Origin: Rikenellaceae bacterium
Lineage (GTDB): Bacteria; Bacteroidota; Bacteroidia; Bacteroidales; Rikenellaceae
Direction: 5' to 3'
Assembly: GCA_021201795.1 (NCBI GenBank)
Contig: JAJQEF010000020.1
Span: forward strand, 28,347-92,346
DNA: 64,000 nucleotides
Of this stretch, positions 35,494 to 44,562 are shown piece by piece. The translations under genes and the position numbers were made by a program. Position 1 is the first letter of the stretch; each line of letters starts with the position of its first letter. The notes under the pieces were generated by a model. That model was given only the letters and a program-made list of their open reading frames with translations. It was not told the origin of the DNA and made no database searches.

Positions 35494-36171
35494 ATGAAAC
35501 TTATCGTTAGCAATAGTAATGATCCTTATTACAACATTGCTGCGGAGAAATATATTCTGACAGAACGTCTTAATGAAGACGTTCTGTTTATTTATATAAA
35601 TAATCCATGCGTCGTCGTGGGACGAAACCAGAACCCCGAAGCGGAAGTAGACATAAAATACTGCCGTGAGAATAATATTCCTGTTCTGAAACGTTTATCA
35701 GGCGGAGGCACAGTCTATCACGATTGTGGCAATATAAACTACTGTTTTGTAAAGACCAAGGGAGAAGGTCTTGTGTTGGATGAGGATTTTCTCGAACCTA
35801 TTGTCAGAATTTTATCCGGATTGGGAATCAACGCTGAGAAGGGTAAACGCAAGGACCTCTGGCTGAACGGGAAAAAAGTCTCCGGAACAGCATTCCACAT
35901 AACCCGGAGCCGCATCATGTTCCATGGAACCCTTCTTTATGATTCCGACCTTGATATGCTGGAAAAATCTCTTAAAGGTGATGAATCCAAGAGGGGGAAA
36001 AAAATCGCGTCCGTTCGCAGCGAAGTAACCAATATTCGTCAACATATGGCAGAGAAATTGCCCGTCAAGGATTTTTTCACTAAATTGATCGAAGGTTCGA
36101 TGGAATACTTTTCCGTCGAAAATTATGAACTGCTGTCCGGTTCTTTGCCGGATAATGAAGATATGCCATGA
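35494..36171 (+). CDS. lplA: Lipoate-protein ligase A family (short form)
   Basis: 225 residues. It attaches lipoate (or octanoate) to the E2 lysine. Family marks are PCVVVGRNQNPEAEVD, the lipoate-site RLSGGGTVYHDCGNINYCF and the invariant lysine in KKVSGTAFHITRSRIMFHGT. It lacks the C-terminal accessory domain of E. coli LplA, as in LplJ-shortened or LipM/LplA1-type proteins, so adenylation or transfer may need a partner. Placement right after the E2-containing cluster suggests it serves that complex. The stop overlaps the nnr start by 4 nt. Confidence 0.9.
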   Translation: MKLIVSNSNDPYYNIAAEKYILTERLNEDVLFIYINNPCVVVGRNQNPEAEVDIKYCRENNIPVLKRLSGGGTVYHDCGNINYCFVKTKGEGLVLDEDFLEPIVRILSGLGINAEKGKRKDLWLNGKKVSGTAFHITRSRIMFHGTLLYDSDLDMLEKSLKGDESKRGKKIASVRSEVTNIRQHMAEKLPVKDFFTKLIEGSMEYFSVENYELLSGSLPDNEDMP

Positions 36172-37631
36172 AAATACTTACAGGGAAAAATATTCGCGAA
36201 GCTGACTTATATACGATGGAGAATGAACCTATATCGTCTCTCGACCTCATGGAGCGCGCATCTCAGAAGCTCGCTGAATATATTGCTGAAAGGTTCCCAA
36301 AACGTACGGAGTTCGTAATTTTTGTCGGTAAGGGCAATAACGGAGCAGACGGTTTAGTCGTGGCCAGACTGTTGAGTCAGAAGAGATATAAATGCCGTGT
36401 AATTACGCTCTTTGACGAAAAGGAATGCAGCGAAGAATACAGAGCGAATTATCGGATACTTCCATCGGATGTTGTTGTGGAAAAATTAAACGGGGATTTG
36501 TTTATTGATAAAAAAGAAGTGTTGGTCGATGCCCTGCTTGGAACAGGGCTGAATGGAGTGGCGACTTCACCGATAAAAGAGGCGATTGATTTTATAAACG
36601 GGGTTGAGAATACTGTCGTCTCGATAGATATGCCTTCAGGAATGACGACCGAGTTCGGAAATGGTGGACGCGAAGTCGTTAAAGCAGATATTACCCTGAC
36701 GCTCCAGTTTCCAAAATTATCACTGCTTCTTCCGGAGGGCGGAGGTAACACAGGGGATATGGTTATCCTGCCGATAGGGCTTGACCGGGATTTTATGGAA
36801 AAAAGCGATTCGGTTTACAATTATATTACTTCAAAGGAAATATCTAAATTAAATCTTAAAAGACCGGAGTTCGGTCATAAAGGAACATTCGGTCATGCAC
36901 TGGTGATCTGTGGAAAAAAAGGAATGATGGGTGCTGCGGTATTGTCCGCTTCTTCCGCGCTCAGGTCAGGCTGCGGACTTGTTACTGTTCATGTTCCTGA
37001 AAACGAACGCCAGGTCATACATATTACGAATCCTTCCGCGATTGTAAGTTGCGGACAGGGCGACAGTTTCTCCGGTTTGCCCGAAGGACTCGATAAATAC
37101 AGTTCGGTAGGGGTGGGATCCGGTATGGGAAATTCACCTGAAACCGTTTTAGCGCTACGTAAATTGTTGACCGAATACCGTAAGCCGATGGTGGTAGACG
37201 CGGATGCGCTTAATATAATATCGGAAAATAACGATATGCTTGATCTTATTCCTGAAAGTTCGATACTAACCCCTCATCCCGGAGAGCTGGAACGACTGTT
37301 GGGTAAATGGAACGGAGACGAAGATAAAATCCGCATGATTGTAGAATTTGCCGGGAAATATAAAGTGATTATGGTAGTCAAGGGTGCGCATACGATGATA
37401 TGCCTTTCTGACGGAAAAATTTATTTTAATTCAACCGGCAATCCGGGTATGGCTAAAGGCGGAAGCGGGGACGTACTGACAGGGATTATAACAGGCTATC
37501 TTGCTAAAGGCTTATCACCGTCGAATGCTGCAATAAAAGGGGTATTTGATCACGGTAGGGCAGGGGATGACGCTGCGCTCTCCATAGGACGGGAACAGAT
37601 GAATTCTGAAGATATAGTAAATTTTTTATAG
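36168..37631 (+). CDS. nnr: Bifunctional NAD(P)H-hydrate epimerase / ADP-dependent dehydratase
   Basis: 487 residues. It repairs hydrated NADH and NADPH. The N-terminal YjeF_N epimerase domain has VGKGNNGADGLVVARLL (about residues 54-70) and DALLGTGLNG. The C-terminal ribokinase-like dehydratase has GTFGHALVICGKKGMMGAAV, TPHPGELERLLG and the nucleotide-site GNPGMAKGGSGDVLTGII. Full-length and intact. The start overlaps lplA by 4 nt; the stop overlaps the convergent mnmA by 6 nt. Confidence 0.96.
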   Translation: MKILTGKNIREADLYTMENEPISSLDLMERASQKLAEYIAERFPKRTEFVIFVGKGNNGADGLVVARLLSQKRYKCRVITLFDEKECSEEYRANYRILPSDVVVEKLNGDLFIDKKEVLVDALLGTGLNGVATSPIKEAIDFINGVENTVVSIDMPSGMTTEFGNGGREVVKADITLTLQFPKLSLLLPEGGGNTGDMVILPIGLDRDFMEKSDSVYNYITSKEISKLNLKRPEFGHKGTFGHALVICGKKGMMGAAVLSASSALRSGCGLVTVHVPENERQVIHITNPSAIVSCGQGDSFSGLPEGLDKYSSVGVGSGMGNSPETVLALRKLLTEYRKPMVVDADALNIISENNDMLDLIPESSILTPHPGELERLLGKWNGDEDKIRMIVEFAGKYKVIMVVKGAHTMICLSDGKIYFNSTGNPGMAKGGSGDVLTGIITGYLAKGLSPSNAAIKGVFDHGRAGDDAALSIGREQMNSEDIVNFL

Positions 37632-38675
37632 ATTTTCGTAGTGATCGAGAATTCCGCCTCCGACGACCAGATCATCTTTATAAAATACTACGGGCTGACC
37701 CTTCGCAGGGGCATATGCCTGATCGGATAATATGACTTTTAGAAAGTTTCCTTCGATCGATAGTCTGCAAAATCCTTCCGGATTTATTCCAAGGCCCCGG
37801 ATCTTTACGGATATGTTTGTGGAATTCAGAAGCATTTCAATATCCGGACTTATGAAATCACGTATATAAAGAATATTACTGAGAAGCTCTTCTTTTTTTC
37901 CGCAGATCAGCCTGTTATTTTCCGCGTCTATCCGGATTATGAAAAGCTCTTCTTCAACAGTTAAGTTAAAGCCGCGTTTCTGGCCGACAGTGTAAAAAGG
38001 ATAGCCGGAATGCTTGCCGATGGTATTGCCGCTTTTATCTGTGATGATCCCGTTCTGAAGATTTGCCACATCCGGAATATTCTCCTTCAGGAATTCCGTA
38101 TAATTTTTTCCTCCGAGAAAACATACGCTCATACTTTCTTTTTTACGGCTGAAATTTTCGTATCCTTTTTCGGACATTATCGTCTTTATTTCCGTTTTTG
38201 TATAATTACCTAACGGAGTTAACGCTCGGGATAATATTTCCTGGCCGAGTCCCCATAAATAATAAGACTGGTCTTTTACCGGATCTTTCGCTTTTTGAAC
38301 GAAATATTTATTGTTGGTTTTGGCGATATTTATATAGTGCCCTGTGGCGATATATTCTATTCCGTGTTTGTCTGCATACTTCTGTAGGTATTTCCATTTT
38401 ATTACAGGGTTGCACAGAGAGCATGGGGCCGGAGTTTCACCAGCCAAATATCCGCCAATAAAATAACTGATTATTGTTTTTTGAAATACATTTCTTATGT
38501 CGGCACTGAAAACAGGAATCCCCAACTGTCCGGAAAGTTGAAAGGACGTATCTACTGAATCCATTTCGGACAGCAGATAGTTTATTCCACTGACATTATA
38601 TCCTTCTTTTTTGAGAAAAAGCGCAGTTGCTGCGCTATCTATACCACCGCTGACTGCTGCAAGAACAGTTTTCAT
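37626..38675 (-). CDS. mnmA: tRNA 2-thiouridylase MnmA
   Basis: A 349-residue tRNA-specific thiouridylase for U34 of Lys, Glu and Gln tRNAs. PP-loop AAVSGGIDSAATALF at residues 6-20. The catalytic cysteines are in PCSLCNPVIKW and SVCFLGG. The beta-barrel C-terminal end AKGQPVVFYKDDLVVGGGIL is typical. A single-gene unit on the minus strand, 25 nt downstream of the Pur-alpha-like gene. Confidence 0.95.
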   Translation of the reverse strand: MKTVLAAVSGGIDSAATALFLKKEGYNVSGINYLLSEMDSVDTSFQLSGQLGIPVFSADIRNVFQKTIISYFIGGYLAGETPAPCSLCNPVIKWKYLQKYADKHGIEYIATGHYINIAKTNNKYFVQKAKDPVKDQSYYLWGLGQEILSRALTPLGNYTKTEIKTIMSEKGYENFSRKKESMSVCFLGGKNYTEFLKENIPDVANLQNGIITDKSGNTIGKHSGYPFYTVGQKRGFNLTVEEELFIIRIDAENNRLICGKKEELLSNILYIRDFISPDIEMLLNSTNISVKIRGLGINPEGFCRLSIEGNFLKVILSDQAYAPAKGQPVVFYKDDLVVGGGILDHYENL

Positions 38676-38700
38676 GTGATGAAAACGGAATTATGCATTG

Positions 38701-39042
38701 TTAAAGAGTGTCGAACTCTTCGTCTATCGAGGTGAACTCCACATCGGAATTATTGAAAAATTCCGGTTTATTCTCTTTAATATAGCTTATGACTTCGTTA
38801 AGTCCTTCCGCAAATTTTGCAAAGTCTTCCTTATAAAGATATATTTTGTGCTTATCGTATGTAAAGTTTCCGTCCTTGCCGATTTTTTTGCGGCTCTCGG
38901 TAATCGTTAAGAAGTAGTCGTCGTTCCTGGTTGCTTTTACATCGAAAAAATATGTTCTTTTTCCTGCTCTCACGGTTTTTGAATAAACCTCTACTCCGGC
39001 ACTTTCCTCGTTTTCCTGTTTGTTATCAAAAGTAGAATACAT
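38701..39042 (-). CDS. DUF3276 / Pur-alpha-like nucleic-acid-binding protein
   Basis: 113 residues. The segment VYSKTVRAGKRTYFFDVKAT, with DDYFLTITESRKKIGKDGNF and KIYLYKEDFAKFAEGLNEVI, forms one complete PUR repeat. This small family is nearly universal in Bacteroidetes and related to Borrelia EbfC-partner PurA; it binds single-stranded DNA or RNA. The N-terminal 20 residues are acidic and disordered. Its own promoter (39078-39107) lies partly over the end of the protease gene region. Confidence 0.9.
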   Translation of the reverse strand: MYSTFDNKQENEESAGVEVYSKTVRAGKRTYFFDVKATRNDDYFLTITESRKKIGKDGNFTYDKHKIYLYKEDFAKFAEGLNEVISYIKENKPEFFNNSDVEFTSIDEEFDTL

Positions 39043-39077
39043 AAGTTTTAAAGTTTAGATAGTTTCAGTTATATAAT

Positions 39078-39107
39078 CAAAGGTACATATAAAATTGAAA
39101 TATCAAA
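39078..39107 (-). promoter_or_regulatory. Promoter of the Pur-alpha-like gene
   Basis: On the minus strand TTTG (39104-39107), 18 nt, then TACCTTTG (39078-39085). Leader about 30 nt. Confidence 0.7.
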
Positions 39108-39117
39108 ATCATCCGTT

Positions 39118-40692
39118 TTAGAAATATATACCCTCACCGTAACGGCTCCAGTTTTCGAGAACCTCAACTGCTTTGCTGAATTCCGGGTCAAGATATTTAT
39201 TCGTTATTTTATAATATTCGTTTGAGTTCCAGAGTCTTTGGGCTATCATTGCCTTGATCTGGGTTTTGATTTCATTTCCCGATTTTGTGAAACCGTACGA
39301 ATCATAAGATATTCCCCTGTTTTTTCCGGACTCGATCAGCTCTTCGGTCATGGTATCGTCGACAACGAAATTTTTTTCAAAATCGTCGAAGTCCGGGTAC
39401 CGGGAAAGAATAGTATTGCGGTTGCGGTCGATGTAGTTTACTGTATATTCGTTAAGGATTCCGTTTCTAATAAGCAGCGCTCTGTAATCAGAAAAATAAG
39501 TGGTATCCCTGGCAACGAAAATATCCGGAGTAATTCCTCCGCCACCATAAACTATACGGGAACTGCGAAGGGTATAATAAGGTATGGAATCGTTCTGTTC
39601 GATATCTTCGCCGCTTATAATTCTTCTGCTGAAGTTTGCGTAATAATTCTGCCTGTTGCCCTGTTCGTAAGGTCTCTGGATTACGCGTCCGGTAGGGGTA
39701 TGGTATCTTGCGATTGTAATACGTGCTGCAGACCCGTCCACGAGCGTAAATTGCCGCTGAATCGTTCCTTTACCGAATGTTCGTCTTCCGATGATAAGAC
39801 CGCGATCCCAGTCTTGTACGGCTCCTGCGACGATCTCGCTCGATGACGCAGAGAACTCGTCGACAAGGATTATAAGTTTGCCGGTCGGATATTTTGGATT
39901 TTTTTTTGCGACAAAATCCTGTCTTTTCACTGCGCGGCCCTCCATCCATACTATGAGCGATCCGCGCTCGAGGAACTGGTTGCTTACTTCTATTCCCTGG
40001 TCCATAAAGCCGCCGCCGTTTCCTCGAAGGTCGAGAATTATCGAAGTAACACCTTCCAAGTCATTCAAGGATTCGATCAGTTCATTGACGGTAGTTGCTG
40101 CAAAGCGGTTTATTTTAATATAACCTATACTGTCGTTCACACGGTAATGGGCATCTATCGTATTGATCGGAATCTTATCCCGTACTATGCGGAAACTTAG
40201 AATCGAATCTACTCCCCGCCGTGTAATCCCCACTTCGACGGATGTCCCGCGAGGGCCCCTCACAAGTTTCGGAACCTCGGTATTCTTCATACCTACGGCA
40301 TTTATGCCGTCGATATTTACTATGCGGTCATTCGGAAGGATGCCTACCTGTTCCGCAGGTCCTCCGACGATAGTATTGAGAATAAAAATAGTGTCCCTAA
40401 GTATATTGAATTCTATTCCTATGCCTTCGAAATTGGCTTCGAAATTCTCTTCGACACTTTTCATCTCTTCAGCAGATACATACGCAGAATGAGGATCGAG
40501 TTCGGACAGCATGTTTCGAATGGCTGCTTCCACCAATTCGCTGGAATTAAGTGTATCGATATATGCGTTCGTGAGATAATTGTAGAACTGGGAGAATTTT
40601 TGCAGCTCTTTCATATCTTCCTTGGAGGCCTGTGCAGAAACAGGCAGAATACACACGCACACTGCAAAAAGGAATATTGTTATTTTTTTCAT
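39118..40692 (-). CDS. S41 C-terminal processing peptidase
   Basis: A 524-residue periplasmic protease. Signal peptide KITIFLFAVCVCILPVSAQA. A PDZ domain around residues 85-175 (GIEFNILRDTIFILNTIVGG, GILPNDRIVNIDGINAVGM) and the S41 catalytic core with Ser near 280 in VDEFSASSSEIVAGAV and Lys near 306 in RRTFGKGTIQRQF form the Ser-Lys dyad. A C-terminal extension of about 150 residues follows. It probably trims or degrades envelope proteins. A single gene, transcribed away from nhaD with a -7 box at 40712. Confidence 0.94.
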   Translation of the reverse strand: MKKITIFLFAVCVCILPVSAQASKEDMKELQKFSQFYNYLTNAYIDTLNSSELVEAAIRNMLSELDPHSAYVSAEEMKSVEENFEANFEGIGIEFNILRDTIFILNTIVGGPAEQVGILPNDRIVNIDGINAVGMKNTEVPKLVRGPRGTSVEVGITRRGVDSILSFRIVRDKIPINTIDAHYRVNDSIGYIKINRFAATTVNELIESLNDLEGVTSIILDLRGNGGGFMDQGIEVSNQFLERGSLIVWMEGRAVKRQDFVAKKNPKYPTGKLIILVDEFSASSSEIVAGAVQDWDRGLIIGRRTFGKGTIQRQFTLVDGSAARITIARYHTPTGRVIQRPYEQGNRQNYYANFSRRIISGEDIEQNDSIPYYTLRSSRIVYGGGGITPDIFVARDTTYFSDYRALLIRNGILNEYTVNYIDRNRNTILSRYPDFDDFEKNFVVDDTMTEELIESGKNRGISYDSYGFTKSGNEIKTQIKAMIAQRLWNSNEYYKITNKYLDPEFSKAVEVLENWSRYGEGIYF

Positions 40693-40711
40693 TGCAATCT
40701 GTTTTGAAAAA

Positions 40712-40719
40712 CAAATATA
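40712..40719 (-). promoter_or_regulatory. -7 promoter box of the S41 peptidase gene
   Basis: CAAATATA on the plus strand is TATATTTG on the minus strand, 19 nt upstream of the ATG. No clear -33 TTTG. Confidence 0.5.
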
Positions 40720-40752
40720 ACAAATTCCCGACCAATGTACATTAACCGGTAA

Positions 40753-42171
40753 TTAGAAGATCAGTGCCTGCAGGAAGTATACCAATACCCCTGATAAAAA
40801 TCCGGTAAGTGCCATCAGGGATATGTTTTTAGCATACCACATGAAATTGATCCTCTCGAGGCCCATAACTACTACTCCTGCGGCAGAACCTATTATCAAT
40901 ATACTTCCGCCAGTTCCTGCGCAATATGTCAACAACTGCCAGAATGTCCCGTCCTGTGTAAATTGGGCAATGTAACCGGGATCAGCGCTTGCAGCTATCA
41001 TGGTACTATCGGCAATCGGATACATTCCTATTGCCGCTGCAACCAGAGGAACGTTGTCTACGATCGATGAAAGTATTCCGGTTATTGTGGTTATGAGATA
41101 TACGTTGTGTAGTTTGTCGTCCAGGAATGCGGAGAAGGTGGACAGGACCCCTGCGCATTGTAGGGCTGCAACTGAAAGCAGGATACCGAGGAAGAACAAT
41201 ATCGTTGCCATGTCTATGTGCTTGATTACTTTCGCAACTCTGAACTTTATGGATTACTCTATATTTTTGATCGTGCAGTACATTACTTCCGTGTACATCC
41301 AAAGTATTCCGAGCGCAAGCAGAACTCCCATAAATGGAGAGAGGTGTGTTACTGTTTTGAATACGGGTATCGATAGAAGGCATAATACGCCGACGATAAG
41401 TATGGATAACCGCCCTTTTACTCCTATGACTTCGAAAATTTCAGGAGTCTCCTCTTTATAGTCAGGAGAAGTAAGGATTCCGTGCAGGAGCCTCGAAGCT
41501 ATAAACGTCGGGATTATAAGTGAAACTATACATGGAAATATAAGGTTAATGACGGTTGGAACGGCAGTTATATTGCCTTTTATCCAGAGCATTATCGTTG
41601 TTACGTCACCGATTGGCGACCATGCTCCCCCGCTGTTTGCCGCAATTACTATTATACTCCCGAAAAGCCAGCGTTCCTTGTAGTTGGGCACGATCTTCCG
41701 AAGAAGCATTACCATGACAATCGATGTGGTGAGATTATCCAGAAGCGCGGACATAAAAAACGTAAGGAATGCAATGACCCAGAGAAGTTTATGTTTGTTT
41801 TTGTATTTTATTTTACTGGTAATGAACTCGAAGACTCCGTGTACGTCGATAAGTTCGACGATAGTCATGGCACCCATTAGAAATAATAGTATCTCAGCTA
41901 TATCGCCTATTTGTTCGAGAAGCTGATAATTCGAAACAAAACTTATATACTGTTCTTTAAGCGATAATGATCCTAAATTATTAGCACTAATATAAGCCTG
42001 AAATTCTTCTCCGCTGAATGTAGGTATTATTCCCGGTGAAGCGAAAATATATACGACCCACATCAACACTCCTGTAATAAGGGCTATGGATGCTTTATTG
42101 ACATTCAGGTTATGTTCGAGCGCTATGCCGACATAACCGAGAACAAAAATAACTAACATTAATGCTATCAT
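40753..42171 (-). pseudogene. nhaD: NhaD-type Na+/H+ antiporter gene, interrupted by in-frame TAA
   Basis: One 472-codon frame on the minus strand reads as a full NhaD antiporter (ArsB/NhaD superfamily), except for a TAA at 41254-41256 (codon 306). Before it: GDIAEILLFLMGAMTIVELI, FFMSALLDNLTTSIVMVMLL and AANSGGAWSPIGDVTTIMLW, which are core ion-site motifs. After it the same frame continues SIKFRVAKVIKHIDMATILF and SSIVDNVPLVAAAIGMYPI to residue 472. No bases are inserted or lost; the next in-frame ATG is 15 codons past the stop and has no visible Shine-Dalgarno. It is most simply a fresh nonsense mutation or a base-call error; two-part expression is possible but unsupported. Confidence 0.9.
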
Positions 42172-42192
42172 GGCTGCTGAAATTTAGTGAAC

Positions 42193-42200
42193 AAAAGTAT
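42193..42200 (-). promoter_or_regulatory. -7 promoter box of nhaD
   Basis: CAAAAGTA on the plus strand is TACTTTTG on the minus strand, 22 nt before the ATG. Still intact although the gene is broken. Confidence 0.45.
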
Positions 42201-42380
42201 CTTAAAAATGAATCCGTTATACCCGAACACTCAATATTTTGTTGTTATTTTTTTAGCAATATTCCCGGAGACCGCAAAGATTAAAATAGTAGCGCTTTTT
42301 TCTTTTTTAATATAATAATTCGTTTTTTTGTACAAAATTTGAGAATATTTTACAGATATAAAATTAAACAAATAGAAAAC

Positions 42381-42974
42381 ATGAAAAAAGGAACGATTGC
42401 ATTAATAGTTATAGGAGTTCTTGTACTTATCGCCATTTTTAGCTCCATAGGTAAGTATAACAGCCTTCAGAGGATGAGGGAAAGTGTGAAATCACAATGG
42501 GCGAATATCGAGAACCAATACCAGAGGCGCGCCGATCTCATTCCGAATCTTGTAAATACGGTGAAAGGTTATGCTTCTCATGAGAGCAGTACGCTGGAAG
42601 CTGTTACGGATGCCCGTGCAAGAGCTACGCAGACACAGGTAAATTTCGAGGATCTGGACGAACAGACCATCAGCAGATATAACGCTGCACAGGGACAGCT
42701 CAGTTCTGCGTTGGGCAGGCTTATGGCGATAGTCGAAAGTTATCCGGATCTAAAAGCTAACCAGAATTTCCGCGACCTTCAGGTACTGTTAGAGGGAACC
42801 GAGAACCGTATAGCTACCGAGCGTAAAAGGTTCAATGATGAAGCAAGGGGGTATAATACTACGATCAGGCAGTTTCCTAATAATATTCTTGCCGGTATAT
42901 TCGGATTCGAATCGATTCCTTACTTTAATGCCGAGCCGGGTTCTGAAGTGGCACCGGTAGTTAGCTTCGAATAA
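42381..42974 (+). CDS. LemA family protein
   Basis: 197 residues from the ATG at 42381 (MKKGTIALIVIGVLVLIAIF); the open frame extends upstream to a TTG at 42339 but the added residues are not family-like. One N-terminal membrane anchor is followed by the LemA helical core: SVKSQWANIENQYQRRADLI, VNTVKGYASHE and ALGRLMAIVESYPDLKANQN, with the C-terminal RFNDEARGYNTTIRQFPNNI. LemA proteins sit in the membrane; their function is poorly known. Neighbouring TPM-domain genes are a conserved companion set. Confidence 0.92.
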   Translation: MKKGTIALIVIGVLVLIAIFSSIGKYNSLQRMRESVKSQWANIENQYQRRADLIPNLVNTVKGYASHESSTLEAVTDARARATQTQVNFEDLDEQTISRYNAAQGQLSSALGRLMAIVESYPDLKANQNFRDLQVLLEGTENRIATERKRFNDEARGYNTTIRQFPNNILAGIFGFESIPYFNAEPGSEVAPVVSFE

Positions 42975-42975
42975 T

Positions 42976-43413
42976 ATGGCATCCAATATTTTCACAAAAG
43001 AACAGAACGAAACTATCGTAAAAGCGATACAGGCTGCCGAATTGAAAACTTCGGCAGAGATAAGGGTGCATATTGAAAATCATTGTAAAGGTGCGGTACT
43101 TGATCGTGCCGTCGAGGTTTTTTCCATGCTTAAAATGGATAAGACCGAAGGGCGCAACGGGGTGCTTATTTATATAGCTGTCAAGGATAGAAAGGACGCT
43201 ATTATAGGAGATGTAAATGTAAATAAATTCGTCTCGCGCGATTTCTGGGACAACTGCTGTAAAACAATGACGGGGTTGTTTGCGGAAGGTAAGTTTACGG
43301 AAGGTATTTGCAGTGCGATTAAGGAACTGGAAATAGAGTTGGAGGGACACTTCCCGTATCAGAAAGATGACGTGAACGAACTTCCGGACGATATTTCTTT
43401 CGGAGATAATTAA
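42976..43413 (+). CDS. TPM-domain protein, cytosolic form
   Basis: 145 residues with one TPM (thylakoid/Psb32-like) domain and no signal peptide. Motifs are KTSAEIRVHIENHCKGAVLD and GVLIYIAVKDRKDAIIGDVNV, ending in a short acidic tail. It starts 1 nt after lemA. The stop TAA shares its last base with the ATG of the next TPM gene, so translation of the three is coupled. Role unknown. Confidence 0.87.
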   Translation: MASNIFTKEQNETIVKAIQAAELKTSAEIRVHIENHCKGAVLDRAVEVFSMLKMDKTEGRNGVLIYIAVKDRKDAIIGDVNVNKFVSRDFWDNCCKTMTGLFAEGKFTEGICSAIKELEIELEGHFPYQKDDVNELPDDISFGDN

Positions 43414-44195
43414 TGGATATGAAAAGATTTTTAATTGCTATAATTGCCGTATGTACGGTTATATTGTCATTTGCCCAGAATATTCCGGATCCCATGAGCC
43501 CGGCAAGGCTGGTGAATGATTTTGCAGGTTTATTCACATCTTCTCAAATAGATGCGCTGGAAACCAAGCTGGTGGATTTCGACCGTACCACTTCCAACCA
43601 GATCGCCGTAGTTACGGTAAATGACCTGGACGGCATGGCCGTGTCGGATTATGGGGTCCGTCTTTTCGAAAAATGGAAGATAGGCGGAACGAAGAAGGAT
43701 AATGGAATACTTATTTTGATCAAGCCCAAGACGCAGAGCGAGAACGGCCGGGTGTCAATCAACGTTGGATATGGGCTCGAAGGTGCGGTGCCGGATATTC
43801 TGGCTGGACGTATCGTGGATTACGATATGATACCCTATTTTGAGAAAAACGATTATTACGGCGGTGTGGCAGCTGCCGTAAATACTCTCATAGGGCTTAC
43901 CGAAGGAGAATTTACTGCGGATGAATATTTGAAGAGACATAAGAGGGCGGAAGCGCTGTCCGTGATTTTTTCAGTATTGATATTCATGCTTGCGGTCTTT
44001 TTGTTGAGTCTCAGACGCAGGAAAGGACATACCGTAGGTTCAGGGAACAGAAGCGTTCCACCGACTATATTTATAGGAGGAGTTCCGTTTATGGGGCGCG
44101 GACGGGGCGGCTTCGGAGGATTCTCCGGAGGCGGGGGATTTGGCGGCTTCGGAGGAGGAATGACCGGAGGAGGCGGTGCCAGTGGTTCGTGGTAA
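43413..44195 (+). CDS. TPM-domain protein, secreted/anchored form with Gly-rich tail
   Basis: 260 residues. Signal peptide FLIAIIAVCTVILSFAQ; the alternative ATG at 43419 would keep it. The TPM domain covers about 30-165 (ARLVNDFAGLFTSSQIDALE, IGGTKKDNGILILIKPKTQS, VGYGLEGAVPDILAGRIVD). A membrane segment follows (VIFSVLIFMLAVFLLSL), then a cytosolic glycine-rich tail with two FGGF-type repeats ending GASGSW, as in YgcG-like proteins. With LemA and the cytosolic TPM protein it forms a conserved envelope cluster. Confidence 0.9.
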   Translation: MDMKRFLIAIIAVCTVILSFAQNIPDPMSPARLVNDFAGLFTSSQIDALETKLVDFDRTTSNQIAVVTVNDLDGMAVSDYGVRLFEKWKIGGTKKDNGILILIKPKTQSENGRVSINVGYGLEGAVPDILAGRIVDYDMIPYFEKNDYYGGVAAAVNTLIGLTEGEFTADEYLKRHKRAEALSVIFSVLIFMLAVFLLSLRRRKGHTVGSGNRSVPPTIFIGGVPFMGRGRGGFGGFSGGGGFGGFGGGMTGGGGASGSW

Positions 44196-44562
44196 ATTAA
44201 CCAGATTATTGTTTAAAATAGCTGGAATAACTTCCCTTGCTTTAGGGATTCTGGGTGCTGTATTGCCGTTGTTGCCAACCACTCCTTTTTTACTGTTGTC
44301 CGCTTACTGTTTCAGTAAAAGTTCCTATAAATGGCACAAATGGTTGCTGACAAACCGGATCTTCGGAGAATATCTGAGGAATTATAAGGCCAACAGGGGA
44401 ATCCCCAAACGTGTGAAGATTTATATTCTTGTCACTTTGTGGGGAACCATACTTGCTTCTGCTATATTTGCTACCGATATGTGGTGGCTACGCTGTCTCC
44501 TTATATTGATCGCAACCGCAGTGACCATACACGTTGCAAGGATTAAAACTTCGAATAAATGA
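44176..44562 (+). CDS. DUF454 (YbaN-like) inner membrane protein
   Basis: 128 residues. The family signature GILGAVLPLLPTTPFLLLSA, then CFSKSSYKWHKWLL, NRIFGEYLRNY and GIPKRVKI, is intact. There are about three membrane segments. The GTG start at 44176 is preceded by GGAGGAGG about 4 nt upstream and overlaps the TPM gene by 20 nt; later in-frame GTG (44182) or TTG (44209) starts are possible. The start of mqnB overlaps its stop by 4 nt. Function unknown. Confidence 0.87.
   Translation: MPVVRGKLTRLLFKIAGITSLALGILGAVLPLLPTTPFLLLSAYCFSKSSYKWHKWLLTNRIFGEYLRNYKANRGIPKRVKIYILVTLWGTILASAIFATDMWWLRCLLILIATAVTIHVARIKTSNK

Noticed and set aside
42339..42380. TTG start of lemA
   Set aside because: The ATG at 42381 directly precedes the membrane anchor typical of LemA.
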